Assembly (NCBI RefSeq): GCF_037975245.1
Contig: NC_092571.1
Location: forward strand, 27,730,564-27,794,563
Length of the DNA: 64,000 bases
Reading direction: 5' to 3'
From: Apostichopus japonicus
Taxonomy: Eukaryota; Echinodermata; Holothuroidea; Aspidochirotida; Stichopodidae
In this document: piece after piece, positions 50,449-63,231 of the stretch
Numbering within the stretch: position 1 is the stretch's first letter
Layout: each line of letters opens with the position of its first letter
Notes under the pieces: model-generated
The model's input: the letters and a program-made list of their open reading frames with translations, nothing else
What the model was told of the DNA's origin: nothing
The model's database searches: none
Position numbers and translations under genes: made by a program

Positions 50449-51343
50449 CAAGGGCGGCGGAAGCACTTTTAATTTGGGGGGGGGGGCACCGACGTCAAAG
50501 GGCACTTTGCAGAAATTCGATTGGACTGAGGCAGCCTGATATTTAGTACCATTTATAACTCTTATTGTATTATCTTATTTGCGTATACACATCACTCCAT
50601 CAACGCCCCCCCCCCCCCGTCTTAGTATAGTCTCACTTTTCAACTTCTGATACTTGTAGATACAAAGATAGGCCAGAAATGTCTTTGATACAACCATAGC
50701 CAGTAATTGTCTTTGATACAACTGTAGCTAGTAAATGTTTATCGAAAAGGCTGTTTTGGAACTTGGAACGCCGATCGCGACAACAACAGGCAACAAAGTG
50801 CTGCAGCTCTATACATATAAAGTCTGTTAATCAACGATAGGCTTATTTGACTGTGGAATGTTCTCAACTGAAATTTTATCTGCGTAAACGGGTTCTTAAG
50901 TAGATGTTAAAAAACTGACAAGATCGTATCCTAGTCTTTTTCGGAGGGTAGAGTATTGAATGAAACGGCACGCGATATGAATGACAGCCTAGATGACAGA
51001 AGAATAGGTCACCTAATTTAGCCATAATCTTGCTACGTTCATTTCAATAGTTATTCCTGTCTAGACTCTTAAACTCGTCCAGCAAGCTTATGGATTTGAA
51101 TTATGGGTATTTTAATAAAAAAGATAACTTGGCCAAAAAAAGTGTAGGCCCGGGCCTACAGTGCTACATACTGGCTACGCCCCTGATAGTTCTAAATTAG
51201 GATTAGATCTCTTACTGAAATATCGCTGACCTAATAAGGTGATCAAGAGTACAAGTTTTATGTAGAAAAAGGGCACATTTTTAACCTGAGGAAAAGTGGG
51301 GGGGGGGGCTTGCCCCCTCTGCCTCCCGGTTCCGCCGCCCTTG
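50449..51343. mobile_element. hAT-type element nested in the 50-kb element
   Basis: An 895-bp element bounded by a perfect 8-bp duplication AAGGTACA at 50441-50448 and 51344-51351. Ends are CAAGGGCGGCGGAAGC on the left and, in reverse complement, CAAGGGCGGCGGAACC on the right, so 14 consecutive bases match. Subterminal GC hairpin-type sequence is present (GGGGGCTTGCCCCC near the right end). Inside, at about 51165-51183, ACTGGCTACGCCCCTG looks like the end of yet another hAT-type element. Confidence 0.92.
50627..50985. repeat. Direct repeat, copy A (inside the nested element)
   Basis: ACTTTTCAACTTCTGATAC, AGATACAAAGATAG, GTCTTTGATACAACTG, CTGCGTAAACGGGTTCTTAA and GTTAAAAAACTGACAAGATC occur here and in the same order in copy B at 51358-51655. 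Confidence 0.85.
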
Positions 51344-51357
51344 AAGGTACATGTACA

Positions 51358-51655
51358 GAGTAGTCCTACTTTTCAACTTCTGATACTTGTAGATACAAAG
51401 ATAGTCCAGAAATGTCTTTGATACAACTGTATAGCTAGTAAATGTTTAAGTTAGCCTAATAAGAGAAGGCGATAGCTATCCGACGATTGCCATCTGATGC
51501 AAATTTCTCAAGTTTTTTCTCAACTGAAATATTATCTGCGTAAACGGGTTCTTAAGTACATGTTAAAAAACTGACAAGATCGGATCCTATAGTCTTTTTC
51601 GGCGGGTAGAGTGTTGAATGAAACGATCGTGCTACATACTGGTTACGCCCTGATC
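51358..51655. repeat. Direct repeat, copy B (in the outer element)
   Basis: A shorter homologue of copy A, starting only a few bases after the nested element's right-hand duplication. It ends CATACTGGTTACGCCCTG, comparable to CATACTGGCTACGCCCCTG at 51165-51183 downstream of copy A. Confidence 0.85.
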
Positions 51656-52351
51656 ATATGATATCATTATCAGCAGATTTTGTTTCCTGTTTAAATTCTT
51701 TTACATGTTCTTTTACATAATATATCAGAAAGACAAACATAGTGCTCTTTTACAAGTTTTCCAGTAGGATGATTCTTGTTTATTGTCCAATGTCTGAACT
51801 TTAATACATTTGACGAACTTAACTGATGGACAATATAAACTTTCATATTTTGTAATACAGCCAGATATGCAGTGGCCTAAAAACAAATATCGTTATCGCA
51901 GTGTATTAGCAGTGTAATAATTATTTATAGGAAGTGCGTATCACGTACGATTGCTAGCTTAGCTTTCATAACATGCTGTTCGTGCACAACTTAGGACGAC
52001 TCATTGAACGAACGTTGTCGACGTTGTTGTGCATACAGTTCGTGACATTCCATAGAGTGCGGTTAGGTAGGCAATATGTATTTTATTACGCAGTGGCCAA
52101 CTGTAGGCTTGTAATTGGCTATAAGCTAAATTTAGCTAATTGCATCTGCCAAACTAAGTAAGTAGTTGAATCAGTAGGCGTGAATGTTACTACGATTAAA
52201 ATCGAGTTAACGGAGCTGACGAGTATTCATTATCAAAAGAGCACTGACAAAATACCATGCTAAAAAACGACAGTTTAAAAAAAAAATCGACACTGAAAGG
52301 GGGGAGCAGTCGCTCCCCCTGCTCCCCCCTGGCTACGTCCCTGCCTCTTCC

Positions 52352-53268
52352 TCACTTCCTACCCCTGTTTCGTTAACATCTGTCAGTTACTTATAAAATG
52401 ACTGATTTTTGATAAAATACAAGTGGACAGTTGTGATCACGTTTACTTAGTTAGTTATTAAGTTCCAGATTCCCACAACGTCTCCCTTACCCTCACCACA
52501 CTCCCCTTCCCTCTCCTACCCTGCCCTACCCTCCTCCCTTCCCCCTTACTCTGCTGCATAATCAACAGTCAGTTAATAATAACTCCTTTTTATTAAAACA
52601 AGATCAGTAAACCTACACTGAATAAGAAATTTCCTTTTAAGAAGGGTATGTTTTTTTTTGGTCATCATACATTAATTTTTGAAGATTTTCCTCGAGGAAA
52701 AAGTTAACGTGAAAAGAAAGTGAGTAATTAACTATTTTTATCATATATTTTTTTGCTCTCTCTCTCCCTCTACCTCTTTCTGTATGGCCTATATTCATAT
52801 CGAAAGGTTACAGCCTCCCATAACCTTCAAACAATAGCAATTTCCTCTTGTTTCTAATTTGTTTCGATTTTCATCATGAATTGGGACGAGCTGGCCTAAG
52901 GTGAGGAGAAATAGACCTCCTAAAGGACCATATTAAGCAGGTGAATCTAGTTAAATGTTTACTTGTGACTTGGGGCTCTAACTTATAGGAACTAACCATG
53001 CGGAAAGATACAATTTTCATCACCTTCGAGAAGCAATCTGATCTTAGATACAGTTCATAGCTTGTTCTATTTTCATAAATTTCTGCCTTGGTATATGCAG
53101 CCCCCGCCAGCCTATCCCCCCCCCCCCAACCCTTTAAAGAAGAAATTGTTGCACAATCAATAACTCAGTTATACCTCTTTCGGAAGGAAATGATTAATGA
53201 AATTACTAAACATCAGTTACAAGAATTTTGCTCCTGATATTACCTTGTGCATTCTTTTGTTACTTATC
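52352..53268. other. AT-rich DNA, nothing recognised
   Basis: CT-rich patches at about 52483-52550 and 52755-52775, and a poly-C run near 53117-53127. No gene. Confidence 0.45.
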
Positions 53269-53398
<130 letters not shown>

Positions 53399-55105
53399 TA
53401 TCTGTCTCCCTCTTCAATTCCCTCTCTATTAATTGTATGGAACGAGTTATCATTTTAAAGAGTATAAGTGATATAGCATATTATCATTTATAATATCATT
53501 TTTGACGCTGATCTTGATTAAATATAGGTTATATCAGATAATTGAAAAAGATATTAAAAGAAAAAACAAGATTAATAGCTAACTGAGGGTTTCCATTATA
53601 TGGGGGTAATCAGGCACTTTTCCATTAATAAATTTTCATTCGTTGTTTTTTTATCATGATTTTTTATCTTTAGGTTTCTTGCTATAATTAACAAATATAT
53701 ATTGTACGAGTTTTAGGTGCGAATTCACTATTTTTATCATTTGGAGGGGTTAAAGGTAAGATGTTAGGTCGTCCTTGGGGCGAGGGTGTTAGGAGAGAGA
53801 TTCTCTCTTTGATAAAATGGAGGATGCTAATATAGATAATGGTGTGATGTTTAGCAACTTTTAAATTATTTTGCACCGAGAACTTTCGGTTTTATGTCTT
53901 CATTGGGGGGGGGGGGGGGGGGAGTTTTCACCTTTTTTATATTTTTATATCAGAACGTTGAGAAATCAAGATAGGGTAGGGGTGCCTAGATGAGAAATTG
54001 GATTCCCCGTATTGATCAATATTGAAGTTTCAACTGTTATATCGTCCTGGGAGGAAGGGGCCCGTGGTGCCTGTAGCTCTTATGTTGTAAATACCTATAA
54101 AATAGTTTCTATGCGTAGATTGGTGAAAAATAAATTACAGTCTATTTCAGAAAAAGTTGTGGTACATAAGTCTTTCCTACCGATTAAACTTGCTTCCCTC
54201 TCCGAAGGAATAGAAATGCCTACGGTTGGTATTTCAACTAAATAGAGAACTATACTCATTTCCGTGAATTAATTAGAAGTGCGCGAACGTTACCACTATA
54301 TAATATGCGACAGGTGTTATGACGTTATTCGGTATAGTCTGTGAACGGCTCATCGGGTGCAGACACTCTTTACATGCGATTTCGCCCGTCGTACTTTTAA
54401 AGCTGTTTAAACCAACCTATATGACAATGCCAAAAGCAAAGAAAATAAATTGTTCTTCGATATGGCAGGTATAAACTGTCTAGTGATTATAGAAATGTAT
54501 TTACCAGCCATGATTGTCTCTAATGAACCACAGTATCTCGGTGAGTTCCCAATTACGTTTAGCATTTGCCGTATGGAACTGCGTGTAATGTATATATTCA
54601 CGCTGATACAAACACAACGAATCGTATGAAAGAGAGACATAGCATAAAGAAAGGGAGAAAAAGTCGGTTTCTTGTTGTATTAAGTTCATAAATAAAAGTG
54701 TAGGCGTTTGCTTATAGTAAACTCACTTACTCTATATGTCAACTCATATTTATACTCACATTATTAGTATCTGTTTTTGGTTAAAAACAAAAAAAAAGTC
54801 AAAGCCGAGGATATTCTGTTTCTGTATGCTTCCATACTTTGACATGTTGATAACTTCCTTGGTAAGGACGAAAATGACAAGATGACATGTACAACGACAA
54901 AAAGGAATCGAGATGTGATTTGGAACGAGGACAGCCAGTTATCACCGTATAGTCCGATAAACCCGGCTTGATTCATTCGGCATTGGATATTTCAGGTCTG
55001 TGTGGTTTGATTATTCCTATATATATATATATATATGTTCTATAATAATGAAGGTCTTCTGCACTTTCTACAAGATCTAGCCGCTAATAGCAAAACTTTT
55101 TTTAA
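53399..55105. other. AT-rich DNA, nothing recognised
   Basis: A poly-G run lies at about 53906-53922 and a short AT run at 55019-55036. No supported gene. Confidence 0.45.
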
Positions 55106-55132
55106 ATATTATTATTATTATTATTATTATTA
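55106..55132. repeat. (ATT)n microsatellite
   Basis: About nine ATT units. Confidence 0.9.
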
Positions 55133-56711
55133 TCTTTTTGCATTATTTTACTGCAAAGATTTGACAGGGTAAAATATTCAGAAAATCAAACACATTTATT
55201 AATCACCTCAGGTTTGTGGGTCTTACAAGGTACTGAAAACTAAAAAACAAGAGTAAACTTAACTAAATTTAAAATGCTGTAACGTCCTTTGACTCGTCCC
55301 ACCTTTTGAAGAATGTCAACTCTAAATATATGTCCTTGTTTTGATTTTTATCAAATGTTGTGTATGACACTCAGACAGATATTATGGATGTGAGTATTAA
55401 AATCCTGAAATCAATATTGCAATTATAAATGAGGTAATGTCCCATTGACACAAGACACAAAGACTATATTAAATCGAACTCATATATTCTTCCCCGAGTC
55501 AGCTGGAATCGTTTGAACTTGGTGTTAACATGAAATTGTCATCAAGGTGTAATCACTTGTAAACAAGGAAATGAAAAGGGCAGCTGTTTTCATGAATTTT
55601 CCTTCCCTGATCTAACGTATATTATAACAACTGCAGTAAAAAAAATCCTTTTAAATGGTGACATTTGACAGTAGTTCAGTATTGATATGTCATATAGGGA
55701 GAGAGATAAATGAATGCTACTATTAATCCTATTGCTATTCCAGTTTTTCAGGATCTTCATCTCTAAAATATAATTAATCTCTTGAAAGCTCCTTTAAGTA
55801 AAGATGATGATGGTGATGACGTCGATTTCTCAGTACATTCGAAAATGTTTAAATCCATTAACTTTATAAATAAATTTAAAAACATCCTGATCACTTAACC
55901 AAAACGTCTTTTTTTAAAAGTTCATGTATAGACATCACAAGGAACGACCTTGAATGCAATTTCACTTCGTTCATCCTTGAACAACTTGTAATGCTTTGTA
56001 AACATGTCCTTGGGAGGCCCTAGAAATAATATGTTTTGTTATGTTGAATGTTATGTTGAATCTGGCGATATAAACTGATGGCCTGTGTGATAGGCTAAGT
56101 AGACCAGCCACTTTAATTGATGAACATCAGATGGTTAAAAGGACATTTCTAACCAACTTAAAAAATAAAATGGGGTATGAATGACAGGTGGTGTTTCTTA
56201 ACGATCAACATATCGAATTTAATTTTTGTCCCTAGCCACCTTTTGAATCAGTTGTTTAAAGTAGCGTTACTAAACTAATATATAATGTTTGCCCTGTTCA
56301 AGTAACTTTAAACTAGTGGCAGGTGAATAAAGCTTGATCCAGCTGTACTCTTCCTACTGGTTAGCAAACATAACATACAAAGCAGACTAGAATATGAAAG
56401 AGGTAATACCATTATACCATGCACCCTCCCGGGAATACCTAAGTCATAGAAAGAAAAGAAAAACTTCCCTTCCTGTTGGCTGGGCTGTTCCCCGGAAGTA
56501 AACTTTACTTCCGGAGTTTGACTCAACTCTAAAAACGAACGCGCTGGTTGATTTATGCACACGTGAAGAGGTGCAATCATCTGCTAATTAATATAACCAG
56601 TTAATGACTGTAATAAAACGGTCCCGGTTCTCACATGGACAGAAGACTTACGCTAAACAAATAGTTGACTAGGCATTCCAGGAGGGCAGAAACTTTCATT
56701 TCTATGTCCAA
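55133..56711. other. AT-rich DNA, nothing recognised
   Basis: The minus ORF at 56308-56580 lacks recognisable features. Confidence 0.45.
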
Positions 56712-56851
56712 CCACTCTTATCGAAGAGTAGCACCATTTTAATCTAGGGATTAAACGAGTGAACAGTGCTCACGCTATACCACACCCATTATGACTACTC
56801 TTTTAGAGGATTGAAAGTCACTCTTATCGAAGAGTAGCATCATTTCAATCT
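56712..56851. repeat. Duplicated hairpin sequence
   Basis: The stem-loop ACTCTT-ATCG-AAGAGT with its downstream GTAGCA-C/T-CATTT occurs at about 56713-56738 and again at 56820-56845. A partial inverted copy (GACTACTCTTTTAGAGG) lies between them near 56791. Confidence 0.75.
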
Positions 56852-57286
56852 CGATGTCTGTAATTAATAAACAAATCCACCGAGATGTTTTAAAGAAAAC
56901 TAAATGAAGTGATAAAAATCTTGACCAAGGATTGAATCACAAGATATTACATCAGACGGTATACCTTCATCTTTGTAAGGATAGATACTTATCTTCTTGT
57001 TGATAATATATAGCTAATTATCTACGAATTTGCTGGTAGGATGTCATCTCTGATTTATTAGCCAAGTTGGCATTTGATCACGTGTTAACTTATCTACAAT
57101 GTTACAATAACGAAATACAACAAAAAATTTTCATCACGGTGCACAGTAGATGATAAAATGTGGATTACAAAATTATCCATGGGAACCCTTTTACATAATT
57201 ACATCAATATTCATAATTATTCAAGGTATTTTCATAAATGTTTGAACGATGAAATAACGTTGTGGTCGATTCTAAGATATATATGG
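56852..57286. other. AT-rich DNA, nothing recognised
   Basis: No supported feature. Confidence 0.45.
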
Positions 57287-57313
57287 CATATATATATATA
57301 TATATATATATAT
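57287..57313. repeat. (AT)n microsatellite
   Basis: A short uninterrupted TA run. Confidence 0.9.
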
Positions 57314-57606
57314 TAGTGTTGTCAATTTACGTGAACACCTCATGCACCAGCTACCGTAAATTACCATGCAGACATAATCAATACAAATCACCCTATCTAT
57401 CCTAGAGAGAAACAAAATAAGTAGACAACACTAGACCTCTAATAATTGCTGAATGATAGAATCGATAACTTTGCTACGGTAGAGTAGATTTAAAAAAAAA
57501 ACAATCAAGTGTAGTTAATGAAATAAGATTGCCCACTTCTTGGTAAACAAAAATCGATTGACTGGACCAAGGTACTAGTTCATCAGGAGTTGTTTGTTTG
57601 TCGGTG

Positions 57607-57918
57607 ATGTCCGCTCACAGCATCACGCCTACGTTAGTCAGTCCAAATTGTACAAATTGCTTCCACAATCAAATCTCGATGTTCACTCACGTCTTCTTTC
57701 GAAGTACTTGTAACAACATTTCCGGTGGTCACGGCATAATTATGTTTTGCAACATCATCTTACCAACGCAGTATGCTGTTGCTGATTGGGTTACGGATGA
57801 CCGTTTGGGTCCAATGAAACTACTGATGTATCATTTAAATGTCAATGAATATTTATTACAGAACAGCCACCATGCAGGTGCTGCCTTGAATTATGCTGAT
57901 CGTTTATTGTACTGTTGA
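57607..57918 (+). other. Unrecognised ORF of 103 codons
   Basis: Open from ATG 57607 to TGA 57916-57918, with somewhat higher GC than its flanks and a fairly varied amino-acid composition. It has six cysteines and several histidines (for example SPNCTNCFHNQ) and no signal peptide or transmembrane segment. I do not recognise it. It may be a chance ORF, a non-coding region or a fragment of an old element; no splice or promoter signals were found. Confidence 0.2.
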
Positions 57919-58123
57919 AGGTATAAATGGATGTTGATGCAAAAGTGAATAATATTCGCAATATCGTTTGTTTTATAGACTCACGCCTCAACGTAACCGA
58001 CTGCTTTCACAATTGTCTTTGACCTTGTAACTATTACCTAATAACACCATTGCAGATTAACAAATAAAAACAGAGGACAATATCGTTGAAATGACTTTAA
58101 ACTGTTCTCCTTCACGTCCATTA
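57919..58123. other. AT-rich flank
   Basis: No supported feature. Confidence 0.45.
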
Positions 58124-58396
58124 CTAATTACGTCCCATCGTTACACCCCTAATAGTTTAACTCCACATCACTTAATCCCATTGTTGAACCCCTCATAGTT
58201 AATCTCTACAGCCCTTAATCCCATCGTTACACCATCATAGTTTATCTCCACAGCCCTTAATCCCATCGTTACACCCTTCATAGTTTATCTCCACAGCCCT
58301 TAATCCCATCGTTACACCCCTCATAGTTAATCTCCACAGCCTTTAATCCCATCGTTACAACCTCATGGCTTATCTACACAGCCCTTAATCCTCTCA
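58124..58396. repeat. 43-bp minisatellite, about 6 copies
   Basis: Units share CTTAATCCCATCGTTACACC and TCATAGTTTATCTCCACAGC. Central copies are nearly identical and the outer ones more diverged, as usual for tandem arrays that expand from the middle. Confidence 0.95.
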
Positions 58397-58536
58397 TCGC
58401 TCTTTCCTTTCATTTTACCTTGTCTTCGTTGTGACTATTTTCTCTTTATTTCATTGACATCAACCAAATTTTAACATGCATGGTAGTAAGAAATTTGATT
58501 TTCCTTTGTTTTTCTTTCTCCATTTTTGTAGCATGA

Positions 58537-59030
58537 TTAAACTAAGATGTCGGTGCAGAAGACTGCTTTGCATGGCCCTTATTCAATGTCTTTTTGACTA
58601 CTCTTCTTCTTCTTGGTTCACAGGCCTCAATAATACTCTTAAAAAGAAGCTTCAGATTACTCAAAATAAAGTGGTTCGCTTTATACTTATGCAAGGCCCG
58701 AGATTCCATGTTGGGCTGGAGGAAATTTCTGGTCTTGGATTGTTATCCGTAGAGAGTAGAGCTAAATTCATTAGGTTAAACCACACACACAAAATCCTTA
58801 ACAACTGTAGTTCTCCTTACCTCACCACCAATTTCACCAAAACCTCTGCCATTCATAACCAGGGGACTCGTTCAAGACATCACAATTTCTATTTTATTGA
58901 TTCTAAGGGTGATGTTAGCTCTACTTTCTACTTCACGGCAACTCAGGATTGGAATGCTCTTCCAAACAATATCAAATCCATTAAGACTTCTCATCTTTTT
59001 AGAGCTGAGTTAAGGAAGCATCTCTTGTAA
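58537..59030 (+). pseudogene. LINE reverse transcriptase C-terminal fragment
   Basis: About 164 codons ending at TAA 59028-59030. It contains the post-catalytic part typical of CR1/L2-like ORF2: LLCMALIQCLFDYSSSSWF, KKKLQITQNKVVRFIL, a THKILNN...SPYL segment, and the late FTATQDWNALPNNIKSI with HLFRAELRKHLL at the end. All catalytic motifs are upstream of the truncation and absent. The reading frame has no stops, suggesting a fairly recent insertion. The N-terminal 20 or so residues of the longer ORF (from 58476) are flanking sequence. Confidence 0.8.
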
Positions 59031-59315
59031 TTTTGGGGGTGGGGGGAGAGGGAGGCACTTTTCTGTTTTTTGTGCATTATCTTCATTTTTTGTGTCTTGT
59101 TTATTGGTTCCTTGTTTTTTTCCATTCATTGTGCAATTTTTCGTCTATAGGGCCCCATTGGAAATGGGCCGACGTTCAGTCAGCCTAATGGGTTTAGCTC
59201 CTGTTACTCTTTTTGTTCTTTTCTTTTCCGTCCTTTTTGTCCATTTTGTCTTTGTAATAGTTTTGTATTTTGAACAATCTGAGTGCGAATAAAATCAAAT
59301 CAAATCAAATCAAAG
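58537..59315 (+). mobile_element. 5'-truncated LINE, 3' end with (ATCAA)n tail
   Basis: The C-terminal reverse-transcriptase region and 3' UTR of a second non-LTR retrotransposon, different from the one at 208-1800. The 3' UTR holds a hairpin (GGCCCCATT 59151-59159 with AATGGGCC 59163-59170), and the element ends in AATCAAATCAAATC repeats at 59290-59314. A 3' hairpin plus short microsatellite tail is again of CR1/L2 type. The 5' truncation point is uncertain by a few tens of bases. Confidence 0.8.
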
Positions 59316-62300
59316 ATAAATAGACAGGGTTTTTGCCAGCGTATTTATTCAAACTTCCAAAAGGAGAAGTGGTACTGCGTTTTCAGCCGCATTAAATCAA
59401 TATAAAACACACAGTAAAAGCGGACATGTTGTTTCTTCATTTCCTTTGTAGGCTTAAACTTCTTTTTTTATTGATGATTGTTAAATTCTATATATTCTCT
59501 TCTTAAAGGGAATCGTGCCACTACCCTTGAGGTTGCACCGCCATGATCACGTGGTCCATTCTGTGACGTTTGACAATGCAAACATTGTATTGATTTTGAA
59601 ATATTTAAATCTCCCGGGATAAATGTCATTTTAACTGCATTCATAAGAATAATACATCATTTGCATATTTGAATAACCACGAGATTAATATGCAGATACC
59701 ACATGAATGTGTGTATCTAATATAATTAACATCAAATATAGTTCAATGAACGCCTAGGAGGTATGAAAACCCAGCACATCTTGATTAAAATAATTACCAT
59801 GGTCCTATTCCATTTCAAGAAACACTTTACTGAGGTAACACAACATAGAGACAATATATTGACCATGAAATTGCTCAATATATCAATGACAGAAATTTTG
59901 ATAACTACGTGAAAAATTACAAGACAAAGACATGTAAAACACCATTAAAGCAATATGTGAGTCTATATGTTTGTGCAATCCTCGTCAAATAAGATAAATC
60001 AAAATAAATAAATACAAAATGTTCTTCATTATGTCAGATCTAGTTCGGATATTATCGTCCTACTTCTTGTACTTATAGCTATATTCTTTATCTCTCTCTC
60101 CTCCTCTCAGATCCATTTTTATCGACAATTCAAATGAAAAAAAAATATCTTTTTTGAACATATATTTTGGGGAAACTTAAATTACACACTGGTGATCAAT
60201 CAATATTTTTTCTTATATTAGTTTACGTTCAATGTGTTCTCTGAGTCGTTAATCTAATTAGCGCTTGAAATCCCCGAGGTCATGTAAGATCATTTGAGTT
60301 CACTTTAACGGGGATAAGGTAAAAAACTGTACACAACGCACAGCACGTTAGGCATACCTACAAAACCATATTTACTTGGAAGAAAACAATTCTTTCCCTG
60401 GGAGGGAGCGGGAGGGGGGGGGGTGGGAGTCTCCTTTTGTTTAGGTGACTAGTTGGGAGAGCTTCAAACTTGAAATTAAGACGCAATGTAGTAATTAATA
60501 TTTCTATTTTATTATAAACTTTAGATAAACCATCTGAAAGAGAGACAACACTGATAAAATATTTCTAAAAAGTGGTATTGTCGATTATAGACATATAGTG
60601 AATTATCAATATCGATTCATGACAGACCTACTAACAGGGATATTCCGATGACAGACTATGTTGAAGAGAAAAGTATTCCACGCTGTTACTTGAAAACACA
60701 ATATCAATATCTTGTCCCTAACGTGAGATATGTTTGATTGAATGTAACCTATTTTGACTGAGTATTACTTCAAGAAGTGAAACACAGTATAGGTGGTCTT
60801 TGATGTCATCTGGGCATATGTTCTTCAAAAGCTAATCCTAAAAATCATATATTTTGAATGTTCGATTGACTGTCAATGTTCTCTGTTATTATAATTTCAA
60901 CCAAACTTTTCTGTTGTTGCAGATTTTTTCCTCCTCTGTGGATATAATCCTATGATTGAAATATTATAATACCCCAAAGAAAAGACATTTTTCAGATGAA
61001 TTGTTCTGGTGACGTCAATCATGCTGTTGTTGCCAGGTGCATTTCAAAAATATCATCGTTTGAAGGAAAACAATTCATATCCTTTCGATACAAACTGCGG
61101 GATGCCGTGGTATTGACCTAAAGATGTAGAATAATTCTGCAATTCTTTAGCTAAGCAATTAGGGTCAGCCACCAGGAAGTTCTCTTAAGTGATAGCTACC
61201 CCTCTCTGAATAATTTTAATTTAGACTTTCACATTGAAAGAAATGTACCATACTAGTTGGAATAGTGGAGTTTATGTATGTCTCATGGACTACTTAGCTT
61301 AGTGACATATAGTTGAAGGAATGATGTTATCGATATGAAACAATTCTTCCAAATAATTTAGAAACATATATCATCAATATATAAAAATCGACTACAAACA
61401 GAATTCTCATGAGAGATAACCTAAATAAATAAAAAAGACTCTTAAAATGGACGATGGACATTCTAAGAGGCAGTGAGACCGGGTGAGATTGGCTTGGGAA
61501 TGTCCAGTGTCGTTTAATATCTTGTTCAGTTGATAGACAAGTTTCAATTTTAAATTGTAAGTGGCTGTCTTACGTAGATGAGCACAGAAGATTGTCAACG
61601 TCTCATGTAGTAGATAGTAGATATTACATCCACCTTTAAAGGGACGGAATTGTTGTTATGTTTTGTTAACCTTCTGAGCAGTAGAAATTTATACAAAAAG
61701 TATTATATAATTACCAAAATTTTAGTCTTTTTGTCTTTTGAATACGTCATTTAGGCGAGATTCATGGCAATGCAGAATAGCAACAACAAACATGGCCTGA
61801 TAAGAACGAATAAAAGATACGAAAAAAGTACTTCCCAAGTATAGAGAAACTTTAACGTGTCAAACAATTTGATGTATCTTTCCTAGCTTCTACATTTGGA
61901 GTGGTCTTGTTGGATGATACTCGTGCAAACAAATTTTAAGCTTCTTTTTCGACATGAACTTCAGTATGAAGCACTTGACATATTCAAGCAATCACATTTC
62001 TGACATGTTCTGAAGTAGAGAGATCTCAACCGCAAATACACAATTAAACCGTTCCGTAAAAAAACCGTTCCGTTACCACACATTGCGAAGATTAAATATG
62101 AGCAAAGATTCTATGCACAGTTTGAGTAGAAGGAAAATGTTTCTCAGCTAGTTTAAATTGTTATGAAAAAGAAACCCGATATATACGTCTTATGTAAAGA
62201 GTACGTTGAATTTTTTTCTTGAGTCATCATATTTACGGTATATCAATATCCCGACTGTTAATATTTCTTGCAAAAAGAAATCCTTTTACAACAACATTTT

Positions 62301-63231
62301 CCCCTTTTACATTGTTTTATTTTAGCTCCAAATGGTAGCTTTGGGGACTTTGCGTTGTGCTATTTTCATTCCTTTATCATGCGTATTTGGAGTGTATTAT
62401 TTGGGTTTTCCTTGTGTTTGTAATAGGTTACTTTAAAAGCATAAACAAATAGTATCTTTCAAACAAAAAAAGGGTCGACATGTTTAGATTTGAAATATTT
62501 CAATTCCTAAACTGCCAGAAGACATATTCACACGTAATAGGAATGTTAATGTCAATTATCAATGTTTTAAATGATTTGTTTGGTTTGTTTGTTTTATATA
62601 CAGTCTGAGAAGTTTTTCCTTATTTCTTAAAAGTCTCCAATTTGCAACTAACCTAACTAAAACAATGAAAACAATATGAAAAAAATCTGTTTATGTTTTC
62701 AGTTTTTAATCTAGAATATTGTTTGAAATAAATGCCAGTCAATTCGCGGTCATAAAGGTCACTAACTCAATGGAATTTTGCTTTTTATTATTTATTTTTG
62801 AACCTGTTTTATGAGTTTTATATTTCATGTGAAAAGTTTCTCCAGCGGTGCGCTGAATGTTCTGATAGCACGGAAATAACATTTTTCTTGATGGAACCTA
62901 TATTCGTAAACATACAATATTTGCCCTTTTGTGACTTCTAAATTACTCCCTCGGGACAGAATAATGGAGCTAATTCAAACACTTTTCGAATTAAGCGAAC
63001 ATTAAGATGCAGTAAGAGGTACCATAACTGTACTTACTAAGCTATTACAAATGTAGGATATACAGTGCGGCCTTATAATAAGGATTTGACTGTCTCTTTC
63101 AAATTGTCTATGTAACTGGAAGTTGCAATTTGCCAGTTTTGACGTCTCTAAAATATTTTCAAAGGCAAAACAAGGACATTTTTGTAGTGAGATCACTACA
63201 AGCATGAACTGGGTTGAGAGTTTAGTACTTG
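59316..63231. other. AT-rich DNA, nothing recognised
   Basis: About 3.9 kb without a supported gene, RNA or recognised element. A G-rich run lies at about 60403-60428. A TTTG repeat and an acceptor-like TATATACAG end near 62605, but the following frame hits early stops in phase 0. Confidence 0.45.

Larger units (their letters stand above)
50141..52343. mobile_element. hAT-type non-autonomous transposon with nested insertion
   Basis: A 2,203-bp element flanked by a perfect 8-bp duplication CCTCTTCC at 50133-50140 and 52344-52351. The left end is CAGCGACGTAGCCAGG; the right end in reverse complement is CAGGGACGTAGCCAGG, a 16-bp terminal repeat with one mismatch. Close to the right end GGGGGGAGCAG (52299-52309) and CTGCTCCCCCC (52319-52329) form a perfect 11-bp stem, a subterminal hairpin. 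No transposase is recognised. It contains another hAT-type element at 50449-51343, without which (and one duplicated 8-mer) it would be about 1.3 kb. The ORF at 51973-52161 has no known motif. Confidence 0.92.

Noticed and set aside
58124-58396. CRISPR-like regular array
   Set aside because: Units are contiguous 43-bp repeats without unique spacers, next to a LINE in a eukaryotic context; this is a minisatellite. The same applies to 47720-48113.
60895-60960. Possible second exon after TGTTGTTGCAG
   Set aside because: In the required phase 0 the frame meets a stop after ten codons and there is no downstream donor in frame.
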